From NCBI RefSeq assembly GCF_031119335.1, contig NZ_JAVHXT010000002.1:310001-374000 (forward strand): a stretch of 64,000 nucleotides of DNA. The letters are read 5' to 3'. The translations under genes and the position numbers were made by a program. Positions 45,587-54,935 of this stretch are shown in pieces; within the stretch, counting starts at the first letter, position 1; each line of letters starts with the position of its first letter. This DNA is from Pedobacter sp. (lineage in GTDB: Bacteria; Bacteroidota; Bacteroidia; Sphingobacteriales; Sphingobacteriaceae). A model generated the notes under the pieces. The model was not told where the DNA came from. It did no database searches and saw only the letters and a list, made by a program, of their open reading frames with translations.

Positions 45587-46230
45587 GCAAACTTAAAGCA
45601 CTAGCAACATTATTAGCAAAACCGAAACGTTTAGCTGCGCTTCTATCATACGGACACAAAGGTTACTTGGCCTCTATCGGCTGGTTTACCGCTTTTGATA
45701 ATCATCAGGCTGTTGACGCTAACAATCAGCCTATACCCTGGGTTACCTACTCTTTTATCGATTTCATTAAGGGCCGATTAAATAAAGAGCTAACTATTTT
45801 CGAGTATGGATCTGGAAATTCTACCTTATTCTATGCAAAAAGCGTAAAACGTGTGGTTTCTGTAGAACATGATGAAGCTTGGTACAAGAAAATAGTAAAT
45901 GAAAAAGCCTCTAATGCAGAAATGATTTTCACCAAGTTAGAAACAAATGGCGAATACAGCCAGAAAGCAAAATTGCTTAATGAAAAATTTGATTTAATTA
46001 TTGTTGATGGTAGAGACCGTGTTAATTGTTGTAGATATAGTATAGATGCTTTAACGGAAAAAGGAGTGCTTGTTTTAGACGACTCTGAACGCAAGGAATA
46101 TAATGATGCTAGAGTTTTCCTAACTGATAAAGGCTTTAAAGAACTGTCTTTTTCAGGCATTTCACCAGGCTTATTTTATAATAAAGCCACATCTGTTTTC
46201 TATAAAAAGGACAATTGCTTGGATATCTAA
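45583..46230 (+). CDS. SAM-dependent methyltransferase-like protein
   Basis: A 215-residue protein with a Rossmann methyltransferase pattern: TIFEYGSGNSTLFYAKSV (motif I, although with YGSGNS rather than GxGxG), VVSVEHDEAWYKKI with the acidic residue at the end of strand 2, DLIIVDGRDRVNC and VLVLDDSERKEY. Similar proteins occur in polysaccharide clusters. The frame has no ATG near its start; TTG 45583 overlaps the flippase stop codon (TTGA). The acceptor is probably a sugar or lipid-linked glycan, an inference from its neighbour. Confidence 0.72.
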   Translation: MSKLKALATLLAKPKRLAALLSYGHKGYLASIGWFTAFDNHQAVDANNQPIPWVTYSFIDFIKGRLNKELTIFEYGSGNSTLFYAKSVKRVVSVEHDEAWYKKIVNEKASNAEMIFTKLETNGEYSQKAKLLNEKFDLIIVDGRDRVNCCRYSIDALTEKGVLVLDDSERKEYNDARVFLTDKGFKELSFSGISPGLFYNKATSVFYKKDNCLDI

Positions 46231-46234
46231 TCTC

Positions 46235-48403
46235 ATGAGTAAACGCTCCGCTCTTCTTTTCTTTTTATTAGCATTTTGTCCCCTCTGGATATTTGCATTT
46301 GAAAAGAAGACACCTTTTGATGTTTGTAACAACATTAACTGGGCAACTTGGGGCAATTTCAACGGGCGTTCGGCTACGGGCTCAGTTTTTAATGGAAGCG
46401 AAAATGTTAACGTGACCATGACATCTAACTTCGATTTTAGCTCTACTCCCGACATTTACAACCATACCCGATTTAGTACATATCCATCCGCTATTCCAAA
46501 TAGAACCGTTCCCAGAACAACTTGGTCTGCGGGAGTTGGAGGCACTACCGAGATGTGCTTTTCAAAAACAGTGACTAATCCTGTTTTATTACTCGCATCT
46601 TTAGGAGCCAGTAACGGCACTGCCTCTAGGCTCAGTTTCTCGAAACCATACGTGGTACTTTTTGATGGAGGAGGTATGCAATTTCATGACAGTTATTCCC
46701 TAACCGGAATTGAAGGATATGCCATTGTGATGTTTCCGGGAGATTTTGATTGTGTTACCGTAAATTCTACCACACCCGAAAACTACACCAATATTACATG
46801 GGGACTTAGACCACCTCCCTTTCCAATTAATATTATTGAAGCAAAAGGCTGTACCGAAGCAACACTTACGGCATCTGGCGGTGTTTCTTATCAATGGAAT
46901 GGCGGACTGACACCAAACCAAGCAACCAACAAATTCACTAGTTCAGGAACTTACATAGTTACTGTAACAGATGCTAACGGTTGCAAAACCTCTGCTTCAA
47001 AACAAGTGACACTTTCACCAAACTTTGCCAATGTTACCGGCAACACAAGCGGCTGTAATTCGGTGACTTTAACTGCCGTTGGCGGCGCCTCCTATCTGTG
47101 GAATGGAGGAGATAGCCCAAACACAGCAAATAATACTTTTAGAAGTAGTGGAACCTATTCTGTTACAGTTACCAGTGCAGATGGTTGTACCCAGTTAATA
47201 AACAATACAGTAACCGTTAACAACGCTCCAACTGCCTCTATTGTTGACAACAGCATTGCATGTGGCAATACAAGTTCCCTCACTGCCAGCGGAGGCATCT
47301 CCTATCAATGGAGTGGCGGATTAACCCCTAACCAAGCAAGTAATACTTTCACTTCAAGCGGCACCTACTCGGTTAGGGTAACCGGAGCAAATGGCTGTAC
47401 TACAACCCTATCAAAAACCATTACTATTGGTGCCGGGCAAACCGTTATCAACGGAAACGATACTGGATGTAACAATGTAACGCTTACAGCAACTGGCGGC
47501 GTAACTTACCGGTGGGATGGAGGCAACACACCAAACCAAGCCAGCAACACATTTACTACAAGTGGAACTTACAATGTAACTATCACCGATGCCAACGGAT
47601 GTATTTCCACTTTGCAAAAAACGATAACCGTAAACCCTAATATTGTTCCATCTTTAAATATTGCAGCCTCAACCAACAATATCTGTGCTGGTGGTGTTAT
47701 CAGATTTACACCAAACTACGCTGATGCTGGTACAAACCCAACTTTTAAGTGGTTTAAAAATGGTGTGCAAGTTTCCACTAACGAAACCTATATCGCCAAC
47801 GGCCTAAAAAACGACGATGAAGTTCACTGTGAGATTACAAGCTCTACCCCATGTAGCGTTCCTTTTATCAGTAATAAAATTAAAGTGACAGTAAATCCTT
47901 TACCTGCTGTAAGCTTCGAAGGAGATATCATTATTGAAAATGATGGCCCCAAAACCTTAAATCCCCAAGCGAACGACAATATTGTTAGCTACCGTTGGTT
48001 TCCAGCCATAGGTTTAGACAACCCAAATATCAAAAATCCAAAAGCCAATCCAGAATATACAACAGAATACACCTTAACTGTAAGCGGACCAGGTGGCTGT
48101 TTGGCTGAGGCGAGTTTAAAAGTTGTAGTGCTCAAAGACATCTTCATTCCAAATGTTTTTTCTCCTAACGGCGATGGAAAAAACGACCAATGGGTAATTA
48201 GAAATATATCCGATTATATAGGTACGAAAGTTCAAATCTTTAATCGATATGGCCACAAAGTATTTCAAAACGACAACTTTATTACGCCTTGGGCCGGCAT
48301 TTTTTCTGGCAAGCCCTTGCCTTCAGGCAGCTACTACTACATCTTAGACCTCGCAAATAAATCTAAAACGAGATACACAGGCAGTGTTACTATTTTAAGA
48401 TAG
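46235..48403 (+). CDS. Secreted repeat protein with T9SS type B sorting (CHU_C) domain
   Basis: A 722-residue protein (signal MSKRSALLFFLLAFCPLWIF). A ~170-residue N-terminal domain is followed by four tandem Ig/PKD-like repeats at about 206-260, 274-328, 343-398 and 412-466. Each has GGxxYxWxGGxxPNxAxN, SSGTYxVTVT and a Cys pair 44-45 residues apart. Another Ig-like domain (480-560) and the C-terminal block IFIPNVFSPNGDGKNDQWVI with VQIFNRYGHKVFQN direct type IX secretion of the gliding-associated C-terminal class. It is probably displayed on the cell surface as an adhesin. Starts four bases after the methyltransferase stop. Confidence 0.9.
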   Translation: MSKRSALLFFLLAFCPLWIFAFEKKTPFDVCNNINWATWGNFNGRSATGSVFNGSENVNVTMTSNFDFSSTPDIYNHTRFSTYPSAIPNRTVPRTTWSAGVGGTTEMCFSKTVTNPVLLLASLGASNGTASRLSFSKPYVVLFDGGGMQFHDSYSLTGIEGYAIVMFPGDFDCVTVNSTTPENYTNITWGLRPPPFPINIIEAKGCTEATLTASGGVSYQWNGGLTPNQATNKFTSSGTYIVTVTDANGCKTSASKQVTLSPNFANVTGNTSGCNSVTLTAVGGASYLWNGGDSPNTANNTFRSSGTYSVTVTSADGCTQLINNTVTVNNAPTASIVDNSIACGNTSSLTASGGISYQWSGGLTPNQASNTFTSSGTYSVRVTGANGCTTTLSKTITIGAGQTVINGNDTGCNNVTLTATGGVTYRWDGGNTPNQASNTFTTSGTYNVTITDANGCISTLQKTITVNPNIVPSLNIAASTNNICAGGVIRFTPNYADAGTNPTFKWFKNGVQVSTNETYIANGLKNDDEVHCEITSSTPCSVPFISNKIKVTVNPLPAVSFEGDIIIENDGPKTLNPQANDNIVSYRWFPAIGLDNPNIKNPKANPEYTTEYTLTVSGPGGCLAEASLKVVVLKDIFIPNVFSPNGDGKNDQWVIRNISDYIGTKVQIFNRYGHKVFQNDNFITPWAGIFSGKPLPSGSYYYILDLANKSKTRYTGSVTILR

Positions 48404-48421
48404 TTACTATATTTATATCCT

Positions 48422-49183
48422 ATGTTAAACAATGAATTTCAAACCGCCTACCAAGATTTCTACACCAACAACGATGTAGCTTGGCGCATGCTAAGCGCAA
48501 AATATAAAGTACAAAACATTGTTGATGTTTGCAAAGGCATTCGTCCTCAAAAAGTACTCGAAGTTGGTGCTGGCGACGGTAGCATCCTTCATTTCTTAAA
48601 CGAATGGAATTTCGCCCCAGAAATACATGCGCTGGAAATAGCCGCATCTGGCGTAGAGAAAATTAAAGAGAGAAATTTAAAAAATGTAAAAGAAGTTCGG
48701 GTTTTTGACGGCTACAAAATCCCTTATCCAGATGATAGCTTCGATTTAATTATTCTTGCACACGTACTAGAACACGTAGAGCATGAAAGAATATTAATTA
48801 GAGAGTTAAAGCGTGTGGCAAAGCATGTTGTAATAGAAGTTCCCAGAGATTACAAATTTAATGTTGATAAACGGCTATCTCACTTTTTGGCTTATGGTCA
48901 CATTAATATGTACACGCCTACTCTATTGCGCTTCCTTCTAAAAAGTGAAGGATTTGAAGTCGTAGCTGATAAGTCCTCCATCATCACTCCAGAAGTTACA
49001 CTTTTCAACGATTATGTAAATCGTAAGTTTAAAAAATCATCAATAAGAACTCTAAAAGTAAAATTAGAATACAAAGTGAAGATTTTTTTGAGTAAGCTAC
49101 TTGGCACGAAAAAAGAAGAACAATTCGCTAACGCTTATACTGTTTTAGTTCAAAAATCAGAGCAGGACATTAAGATATTTTAG
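48422..49183 (+). CDS. Class I SAM-dependent methyltransferase
   Basis: A 253-residue cytosolic protein. Motif I is VLEVGAGDGSILHFL; IHALEIAASGVEKIKER has the acidic strand-2 position; the FDLIILAHVLEHVEHE block is typical of Methyltransf_11. In glycan clusters such enzymes often methylate a sugar or take part in lipid-linked glycan modification. It follows the T9SS protein gene by 18 bp and is the last gene before a hairpin element. Confidence 0.8.
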   Translation: MLNNEFQTAYQDFYTNNDVAWRMLSAKYKVQNIVDVCKGIRPQKVLEVGAGDGSILHFLNEWNFAPEIHALEIAASGVEKIKERNLKNVKEVRVFDGYKIPYPDDSFDLIILAHVLEHVEHERILIRELKRVAKHVVIEVPRDYKFNVDKRLSHFLAYGHINMYTPTLLRFLLKSEGFEVVADKSSIITPEVTLFNDYVNRKFKKSSIRTLKVKLEYKVKIFLSKLLGTKKEEQFANAYTVLVQKSEQDIKIF

Positions 49184-49191
49184 ACCCATTT

Positions 49192-49278
49192 CGTCATTGC
49201 GAGGTACGAAGCAATCTTAAAGCGAGTGCCATCTTGTCTTTCAATATTTGTAAGATTGCTTCGTACCTCGCAATGACG
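49192..49278. repeat. CGTCATTGCGA-type hairpin element, copy 3
   Basis: A perfect 28-bp inverted repeat: CGTCATTGCGAGGTACGAAG followed by CAATCTTA (49192-49219), complement at 49251-49278. The variable bases are GGTACG/CGTACC here. Confidence 0.9.
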
Positions 49279-49326
49279 ACCGCCTTTAAATGTTGCCGAT
49301 GGCTTAATAAATTAGTGAATTTACGT

Positions 49327-49334
49327 TATTTTTG
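49327..49334 (+). promoter_or_regulatory. -7 promoter box of the glycosyltransferase gene
   Basis: TATTTTTG (TAnnTTTG), ending three bases before ATG 49338, so the transcript probably starts at or just inside the start codon. Confidence 0.5.
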
Positions 49335-49337
49335 GCT

Positions 49338-50237
49338 ATGCAAAACCTTGCTCCAATAGCTTTATTTGTTTACAACCGTCCGCAGCATACCGAGCGTACT
49401 ATTAAATTTTTACAGCAAAATCTGTTGGCTGCAGATAGTCGTTTGTATATCTTTTCTGATGGGCCAAAAACACAAAACGATGAAGAAAAAGTGAATGAAG
49501 TAAGAAGCTTCATTAAAACAATTGAAGGATTTAAGTCGATAAAAATTATTGAAAGCAAAACCAACAAAGGTCTAGCAAATTCGGTTATTGAAGGTGTAAC
49601 CCAACTTAACCAAACCTATGGACAAGTAATTGTATTCGAAGATGATTTGGTTTCTTCTCCACATACGCTAACCTACTTTAATGAGGCCTTGAACCGCTAT
49701 CGTGATGAAGAGAAAGTAATGCATATTGGTGCATATATGTACCATTTAAAAAATGAGAACTTACCTGAAAGCTTCTTCTACAGAGCGGCAAGTAGTTGGG
49801 GATGGGCCACTTGGCAAAGTGCTTGGCAACATTTCGAACCAAATATCGATAAATTATTAGCTCAATTCGACCGTCAGAAAATAAACGAATTTTCGATTGA
49901 AGGAACCATGAATTTCTGGAAGCAGATGAAAGAATTCAAGCACGGTAAAAATAATTCGTGGGCTATTCGATGGTATGCGTCTATTTTCCTTAAAGGAGGA
50001 TTAACACTAAACCCATCACAATCTTTGGTAAACAATATTGGACACGATGGCACAGGCGTACATTCTGGCATTAACGATATTTATAATGTGATTATTAATC
50101 CTCGGCCAATTAAAAAATTCCCTGAAAAAATTGAAGAACACAAAGAAGCTTATGTTGCAATCAAACATTTCTTGGCGCATAGAAAAGGTAGCTTATGGGC
50201 CAGAATTAAACGTTATATCAACGAAAAGCTCAACTAG
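49338..50237 (+). CDS. GT-A fold glycosyltransferase
   Basis: A 299-residue cytosolic glycosyltransferase, family 2-like. PIALFVYNRPQHTERTIKFL starts the GT-A fold, VIVFEDDLVSSPHTL carries the DD(x) metal/nucleotide block, and SFFYRAASSWGWATWQSAWQ is a block shared with Bacteroidota GT proteins of this type. The C-terminal SIFLKGGLTLNPSQSLVNNIG and basic tail follow. ATG 49338 is preferred to TTG 49332 because the latter lies within the promoter box. Acceptor unknown. Confidence 0.8.
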   Translation: MQNLAPIALFVYNRPQHTERTIKFLQQNLLAADSRLYIFSDGPKTQNDEEKVNEVRSFIKTIEGFKSIKIIESKTNKGLANSVIEGVTQLNQTYGQVIVFEDDLVSSPHTLTYFNEALNRYRDEEKVMHIGAYMYHLKNENLPESFFYRAASSWGWATWQSAWQHFEPNIDKLLAQFDRQKINEFSIEGTMNFWKQMKEFKHGKNNSWAIRWYASIFLKGGLTLNPSQSLVNNIGHDGTGVHSGINDIYNVIINPRPIKKFPEKIEEHKEAYVAIKHFLAHRKGSLWARIKRYINEKLN

Positions 50238-50321
50238 TTTATTCGCGTTTATCTAAAAATTTCTTTGAAACCATCATTTGGATGACTTGAAATTTTAGAG
50301 GTAACTTATGATTTCGATATC

Positions 50322-50377
50322 CAATTATCGGATTGCTAAATTGCTATAATCCTAACAATAAAACAATCCGACAATTG
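50322..50377. repeat. Inverted repeat between convergent genes
   Basis: CAATTATCGGATTG (50322-50335) and CAATCCGACAATTG (50364-50377) form a 14-bp inverted repeat with one mismatch in the gap between the glycosyltransferase and the tricorn-like protease. It has no T-run typical of a terminator. Confidence 0.55.
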
Positions 50378-50388
50378 AACAATTTTTA

Positions 50389-53300
50389 TTATTTCAAATC
50401 CTTCATAATCTCGGCAACAGCACGCTCTAACTGCGGATCTTTGCCGGCCAATCTGTCCTCAAACGTATTCTTTACGAAAATATCTGGGGCAACACCCTCT
50501 TTTTCTAGATTCTTTCCATCCATCGTATAACAACCCCAAGATGGCAAACGATAGGACGAGCCATCAACCAAACCTTTTGCCGAAGTGAAGATAATCCAGC
50601 GGTAAGTTTCTGTTCCAATAATTTTGCCCAGTTTTAAGTGCTTAAATCCTGCGGCAGTCATTTCGGCATCACTTAACGATTGTTCGTTAATTAGCAGCAC
50701 AATTGGTTTTACCGCCGGACCGAAGTTACTTTGCGGTGTTAACTTTCCTCCACGATACTTCCATTGCAAATACGGGCGTTGCGATAAAAACTTCAATACC
50801 TCATCGTGTACATTTCCACCGGTATTGTAACGCAGATCTAGGATGATGGCATCTTTGTTATTTTCCTGTTCTACCATATCCAACAAGAAAGTTTGCAGCT
50901 CGCCAGTACTCATATTCTTCATGTAAGAATAAGCAATGCGATTTTTACCCCAATCATCTACATTTTTACGGTTGTTGGCAATCCATTCATCGTATAAATT
51001 TGCTTTAAGCGTAGCTGATGTTTGAGGATGGATATTCACGTTTACTGATTTACCATTACGCAAGAAAGTTAAACTCATTTCCCTATCCAACGATGGCTTG
51101 CTGAAATAATAATCCCTATCTGCTGATGGGTCTACTTTCACACCATTTACGTGGGTCAATACATCGCCAACGGCAATTTTATCTCCCAACAACATCGCAC
51201 TACTTTTAGCCACTACTCTATCTATTTGGTAAGGTTTTTCGTTGTTAAAGATGATGCCCGTTTCGTTGGTTACGTAGTTCATACTCTTACGTTCTTCGGC
51301 ACCAAAGCTGTTAAAGCCCATGTGCGAAGAGTTCAGTTCGCCCAACATATCGTTCAATAAAATTCTTAAGTCGGCACGGTTGTTTACATAAGGCAAATAA
51401 GCTGCGTAACGAGTTTTCATCTTTTCCCAATCTACCCCATGGAAATCATCATCATAGAAATTCTCATCTAAACCTACCCAAGTTTCGTAGAACATTTGGT
51501 TAAACTCTGCGTTCAGGTTTTTGCTGAATTTGTAGCTAAAATCTAAAGCATCCACCTTGTTCATATCAATGTTATATTTATTTACCGTACCTCTCGACAG
51601 TAGGAAATGCTTACCCGCAGCTTCTACAATTCCAAAACCTCCAGGAGCTACTTTTTCCGTTTTATTGTTTTCTAAAGGCTCGATAATTGTTCTGTAAGTA
51701 CTTGCCGGCACGCCTTCGTGTGTTGATGAATAGAACACATAAGTTTTATCGCCTTTGGCCAAAACATCTGTTATATATTGCGTACCAAACGCCGGACTAA
51801 CTAACTCTACCCTATCCAAAATACGTTGTGTATTGATTGTAATTAATTTTGGTACTGGTTTAGTTTCTGTTTTCTTCTTTGAAGTGTCTACAGTTTTTTT
51901 CGCATCTTTTGCTGGTGCTGTTTCTTTTGGTGTAGCTGGAGTGTTTTCCTTAAACAATTCATCAAATTTATCCGCACGGTAAGGCGTGTCATAATAGTCT
52001 AAAGCCATGCGATACACATGTGCATCTTGCATCCCGAACGGATAAGACGGCTTGGTACGAGCACTGGTAAAATAAATGTACTTCCCATCTGGAGACCAAA
52101 TTGGACTAGCTTCTGTTACACCTGTATTAGTCAAATTGATGGTTTGATTTGCTTTGATATCATGCACCAAAATATCCTGCTCAAAATTGCGGAAAGCTGT
52201 AAAAAGAAGATATTGGTCATTTGGTGAGAAGCTTGGTGCTGAATTTTGGATAGCCCAGAATTCATCTTTCACTACCGTTTTACTCTGGAAAGTTTTCAAA
52301 TCCATCACACGCAACTCATTTCTGCCACTCAAATAAACCGCTTGTGTTTTGGTCTTATTGAAAGCAATATCGTGGTTATTCGCTTTATCTTTCGTTAGCT
52401 GCTTGGCTACAGATTTTCCGTCGCCTACAATGGTAAACCAGTTTTGGTAGCCGTCCGTTGTTTGATTAAAAAGGATAGTTTTATTATCAGCCAGCCATTT
52501 TAATTCCAAAGCTCGTTCCCCACTATTGTTAATCTGGCGGATGAATTTTCCATCCACATCGCTTACAAATAATTCGCCTCTAGAAATGAAAGCCATTTTT
52601 TTGCCATCTGGCGATACATCGAAGTTGGAAATGTTGGCTTTTACTTCATATTCTTGTTCCTTAGTCAACACTTGGTTTCTAAAAGAACTGATGTTGATTT
52701 TCTCTGTTTTCTTTGTCGCCACATCGTACACAAACAATTGATAATCTTTCTCGAAAACAATTGTATTACCATTTGCTGCCACAAAAGGGCGCTTAATTGA
52801 AGTATCAAATTTGGTTAAAGCTGTCTTCTTTCCACCGACGAAAGTGTACAAATTATATTCTTCATTGCCTTCATCAGACACAAAGTAAATATTCCCTTTT
52901 TGGTCAATGCTAGTCCAAAAATCTTTGCCTAAATACTCGGTGTAACGCTTGTAAGTTTTTGTTTTTGGGTTGTAAGATTGGATATCAGGATTAAAAGCAC
53001 CTTTATAATGTTTACGATTGGCGAAGTTTCTGCTTTCCCAAGTATCATTAAAAAACAAACTGCCATCTGGAGCTTCGGCAATGTTGTGCGTGGTGTTAAA
53101 AAAGTTATCGAACAAACGCAAGGCTGTACCGCCATTGATGCCTACCTTATAACTCGAATAGTTATTGTAACGGCTAGATGTGAAGTAAATCGACTGCGAA
53201 TTCCAGCTCCAATTGTCTACTTCATCGGTTCCATCGTTAAAAGTCAATTGCTTGATTTCGCCACCAGCCATCGGCATTAGATAAACGTCGAAATTTCCAT

Positions 53301-53565
53301 ACTGATTAGATGAAAAAGCTAACCATTTACCATCTGGCGAAATTTTTGGATTAATTTCTTCACCTTGCATAGCCGTAATTCTCGATGCTAAACCACCTTT
53401 AACAGGCACTTTCCAAATGTCTCCATCGTAACTAAAAACAACGGTTTGCGCATCTGGAGACAACGCAGGATAACTCGCAAAATAAGTTTGGTTTTGAGCG
53501 TTAGCAAAAAAAGGAATGGCCAAGAATGCAAAAGCAAGCTTGCTAAACAAATTTTTATTCTTCAT
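50389..53565 (-). CDS. Tricorn-like S41 peptidase with WD40/beta-propeller and PDZ domains
   Basis: A 1058-residue exported protease (signal MKNKNLFSKLAFAFLAIPFF, then ANAQ). Residues about 25-550 form two beta-propeller domains (SPDGKWLAFSSNQYGNFDVY, SPDGKYIYFTSAR). A Thr/Lys/Pro linker follows (APAKDAKKTVDTSKK), then the core domain (MFYETWVGLDENFYDDDFHG), a PDZ domain (IDRVVAKSSAMLLGDKIAVG) and the S41 domain (IILDLRYNTGGNVHDEVLKF, INEQSLSDAEMTAAGFKHLK). The catalytic Ser is probably in SLSDAE. It likely degrades peptides in the periplasm. It is opposite in direction to the flanking glycan genes. Confidence 0.9.
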   Translation of the reverse strand: MKNKNLFSKLAFAFLAIPFFANAQNQTYFASYPALSPDAQTVVFSYDGDIWKVPVKGGLASRITAMQGEEINPKISPDGKWLAFSSNQYGNFDVYLMPMAGGEIKQLTFNDGTDEVDNWSWNSQSIYFTSSRYNNYSSYKVGINGGTALRLFDNFFNTTHNIAEAPDGSLFFNDTWESRNFANRKHYKGAFNPDIQSYNPKTKTYKRYTEYLGKDFWTSIDQKGNIYFVSDEGNEEYNLYTFVGGKKTALTKFDTSIKRPFVAANGNTIVFEKDYQLFVYDVATKKTEKINISSFRNQVLTKEQEYEVKANISNFDVSPDGKKMAFISRGELFVSDVDGKFIRQINNSGERALELKWLADNKTILFNQTTDGYQNWFTIVGDGKSVAKQLTKDKANNHDIAFNKTKTQAVYLSGRNELRVMDLKTFQSKTVVKDEFWAIQNSAPSFSPNDQYLLFTAFRNFEQDILVHDIKANQTINLTNTGVTEASPIWSPDGKYIYFTSARTKPSYPFGMQDAHVYRMALDYYDTPYRADKFDELFKENTPATPKETAPAKDAKKTVDTSKKKTETKPVPKLITINTQRILDRVELVSPAFGTQYITDVLAKGDKTYVFYSSTHEGVPASTYRTIIEPLENNKTEKVAPGGFGIVEAAGKHFLLSRGTVNKYNIDMNKVDALDFSYKFSKNLNAEFNQMFYETWVGLDENFYDDDFHGVDWEKMKTRYAAYLPYVNNRADLRILLNDMLGELNSSHMGFNSFGAEERKSMNYVTNETGIIFNNEKPYQIDRVVAKSSAMLLGDKIAVGDVLTHVNGVKVDPSADRDYYFSKPSLDREMSLTFLRNGKSVNVNIHPQTSATLKANLYDEWIANNRKNVDDWGKNRIAYSYMKNMSTGELQTFLLDMVEQENNKDAIILDLRYNTGGNVHDEVLKFLSQRPYLQWKYRGGKLTPQSNFGPAVKPIVLLINEQSLSDAEMTAAGFKHLKLGKIIGTETYRWIIFTSAKGLVDGSSYRLPSWGCYTMDGKNLEKEGVAPDIFVKNTFEDRLAGKDPQLERAVAEIMKDLK

Positions 53566-53622
53566 TTTTAATGATAGTTAGTCAATTTTAGTATCGGTTT
53601 TACAAACCTAAACATAAAAATG

Positions 53623-53630
53623 TATTTTTG
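53623..53630 (+). promoter_or_regulatory. -7 promoter box of the family 4 glycosyltransferase gene
   Basis: TATTTTTG (TAnnTTTG), ending six bases before the TTG start at 53637. Confidence 0.5.
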
Positions 53631-53636
53631 ATTGAT

Positions 53637-54911
53637 TTGAAAGTTGTACACCTAAATACCTACGATGGCAATGGCGGCGCTGGCAGGGCTTGCTTACGAT
53701 TAAGCGATGCGCTGAACAGTATTGGCATCGATTCTAAAGTGTTGGTGTATTACCAATTCGGTAACAACCCGAAAATACATAACCTCAGTAAAAGTCCTTT
53801 TGCTAAAGCCAAAGCTGTTTTCAACATCATGTCTGAGCGATATTTGGCCAAAGCTTTTTCAAAATCTGAAGTAAAAACTCCTTTCTCTTTGCAGTGGTTT
53901 GGCAAAAGCGTAATAAAAAACAAGCTAGTTCGCGAGGCAGATATAATCCATATTCATTGGGTTAACCACGGTTTTTTAAGTCCGAAGTTTTTGGCAGAAT
54001 TAGATGAACTGGAAAAACCTATTGTATGGACTTTTCACGATAGCAATGCCTTTACGGGCGGTTGTCATGTGCGCTACAGCTGCGAGAATTTCCATCGTCA
54101 ATGTGGCAATTGCCCGTTGTTAAAAATGAGCGGACCAAAAGATATCTCACACCAAACTTGGAAACGCAAACAGAAGGCTTATTCAGAAGTGAATTTTCAC
54201 ATTGTTGCGCCTAGTAGATGGATGGCGCAATCGGTTAAAGAAAGTAGTTTGTTGGGTTTGCGCCATACTTCGGTAATTCCGAACACCATTGAGGTGGATG
54301 TTTTTAAACCTTACGTAAAAGCAGAAGCAAAAAAAATATTAAAGATAGCTCCCGAGAAATTTGTGTTGATGAGTGGTTTTATGCCCTCAAAAAACGACAG
54401 GCATAAAGGCACACAATATCTAATTGATGCTTTGTTCGAGCTTTCCCGTCGACCAGAAATTCCGAACGAGCAAATAGAATTGGTAATTTTTGGTAATAAG
54501 GATGAAGCAAATGTGCCGAAATTCCCGTTCAAAACCACCTTTTTGGGAACCATTAATAAAGACGAACATTTGGCTAAATGTTATGCCGCAGCGGATGCTT
54601 TTATCACGCCATCATTAGAAGATAATTTACCAAACACAGTGATGGAAAGTTTGGCTTGCGCTACGCCCGTTATCGCTTTTACTACCGGTGGAATTCCAGA
54701 TATGGTAAAGCACTTACAAAACGGCTATTTGGCCAGATACGAGGATGCTTCAGATTTAGCTGATGGTATTGAATGGTTATTTCTTCGCGAACAAAAAGAA
54801 GAGGTACAAAAGGAAGCAAGAAGAACTGTGCTAAGCACATTTGCTCCGGCTGTAATTGCAGAACAACATGCAGCTTTGTATTTGAAGTTGTTGGATGATA
54901 TGCCGAAGTAA
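53637..54911 (+). CDS. Glycosyltransferase family 4
   Basis: A 424-residue GT-B enzyme. The N-terminus KVVHLNTYDGNGGAGRACLR with IIHIHWVNHGFLS is the acceptor domain; PIVWTFHDSNAFTGGCHVRY and CENFHRQCGNCPLLKMSGPK mark a group often annotated WbuB-like. The donor domain has VLMSGFMPSKNDRHKGTQY, and ITPSLEDNLPNTVMESLACA (EX7E motif) binds the nucleotide sugar. No ATG is available at the start; TTG 53637 puts the first beta strand immediately at the start and follows a promoter box. TTG 53628 overlaps that box. Confidence 0.85.
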   Translation: MKVVHLNTYDGNGGAGRACLRLSDALNSIGIDSKVLVYYQFGNNPKIHNLSKSPFAKAKAVFNIMSERYLAKAFSKSEVKTPFSLQWFGKSVIKNKLVREADIIHIHWVNHGFLSPKFLAELDELEKPIVWTFHDSNAFTGGCHVRYSCENFHRQCGNCPLLKMSGPKDISHQTWKRKQKAYSEVNFHIVAPSRWMAQSVKESSLLGLRHTSVIPNTIEVDVFKPYVKAEAKKILKIAPEKFVLMSGFMPSKNDRHKGTQYLIDALFELSRRPEIPNEQIELVIFGNKDEANVPKFPFKTTFLGTINKDEHLAKCYAAADAFITPSLEDNLPNTVMESLACATPVIAFTTGGIPDMVKHLQNGYLARYEDASDLADGIEWLFLREQKEEVQKEARRTVLSTFAPAVIAEQHAALYLKLLDDMPK

Positions 54912-54935
54912 CGTTTTTCCGTCATCTACTGCCTT

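Noticed and set aside
45583..46230. Methyltransferase-like gene as a pseudogene because it lacks ATG
   Set aside because: The frame is complete, its TTG overlaps the flippase stop in a way typical of coupled genes, and the motif order is intact.
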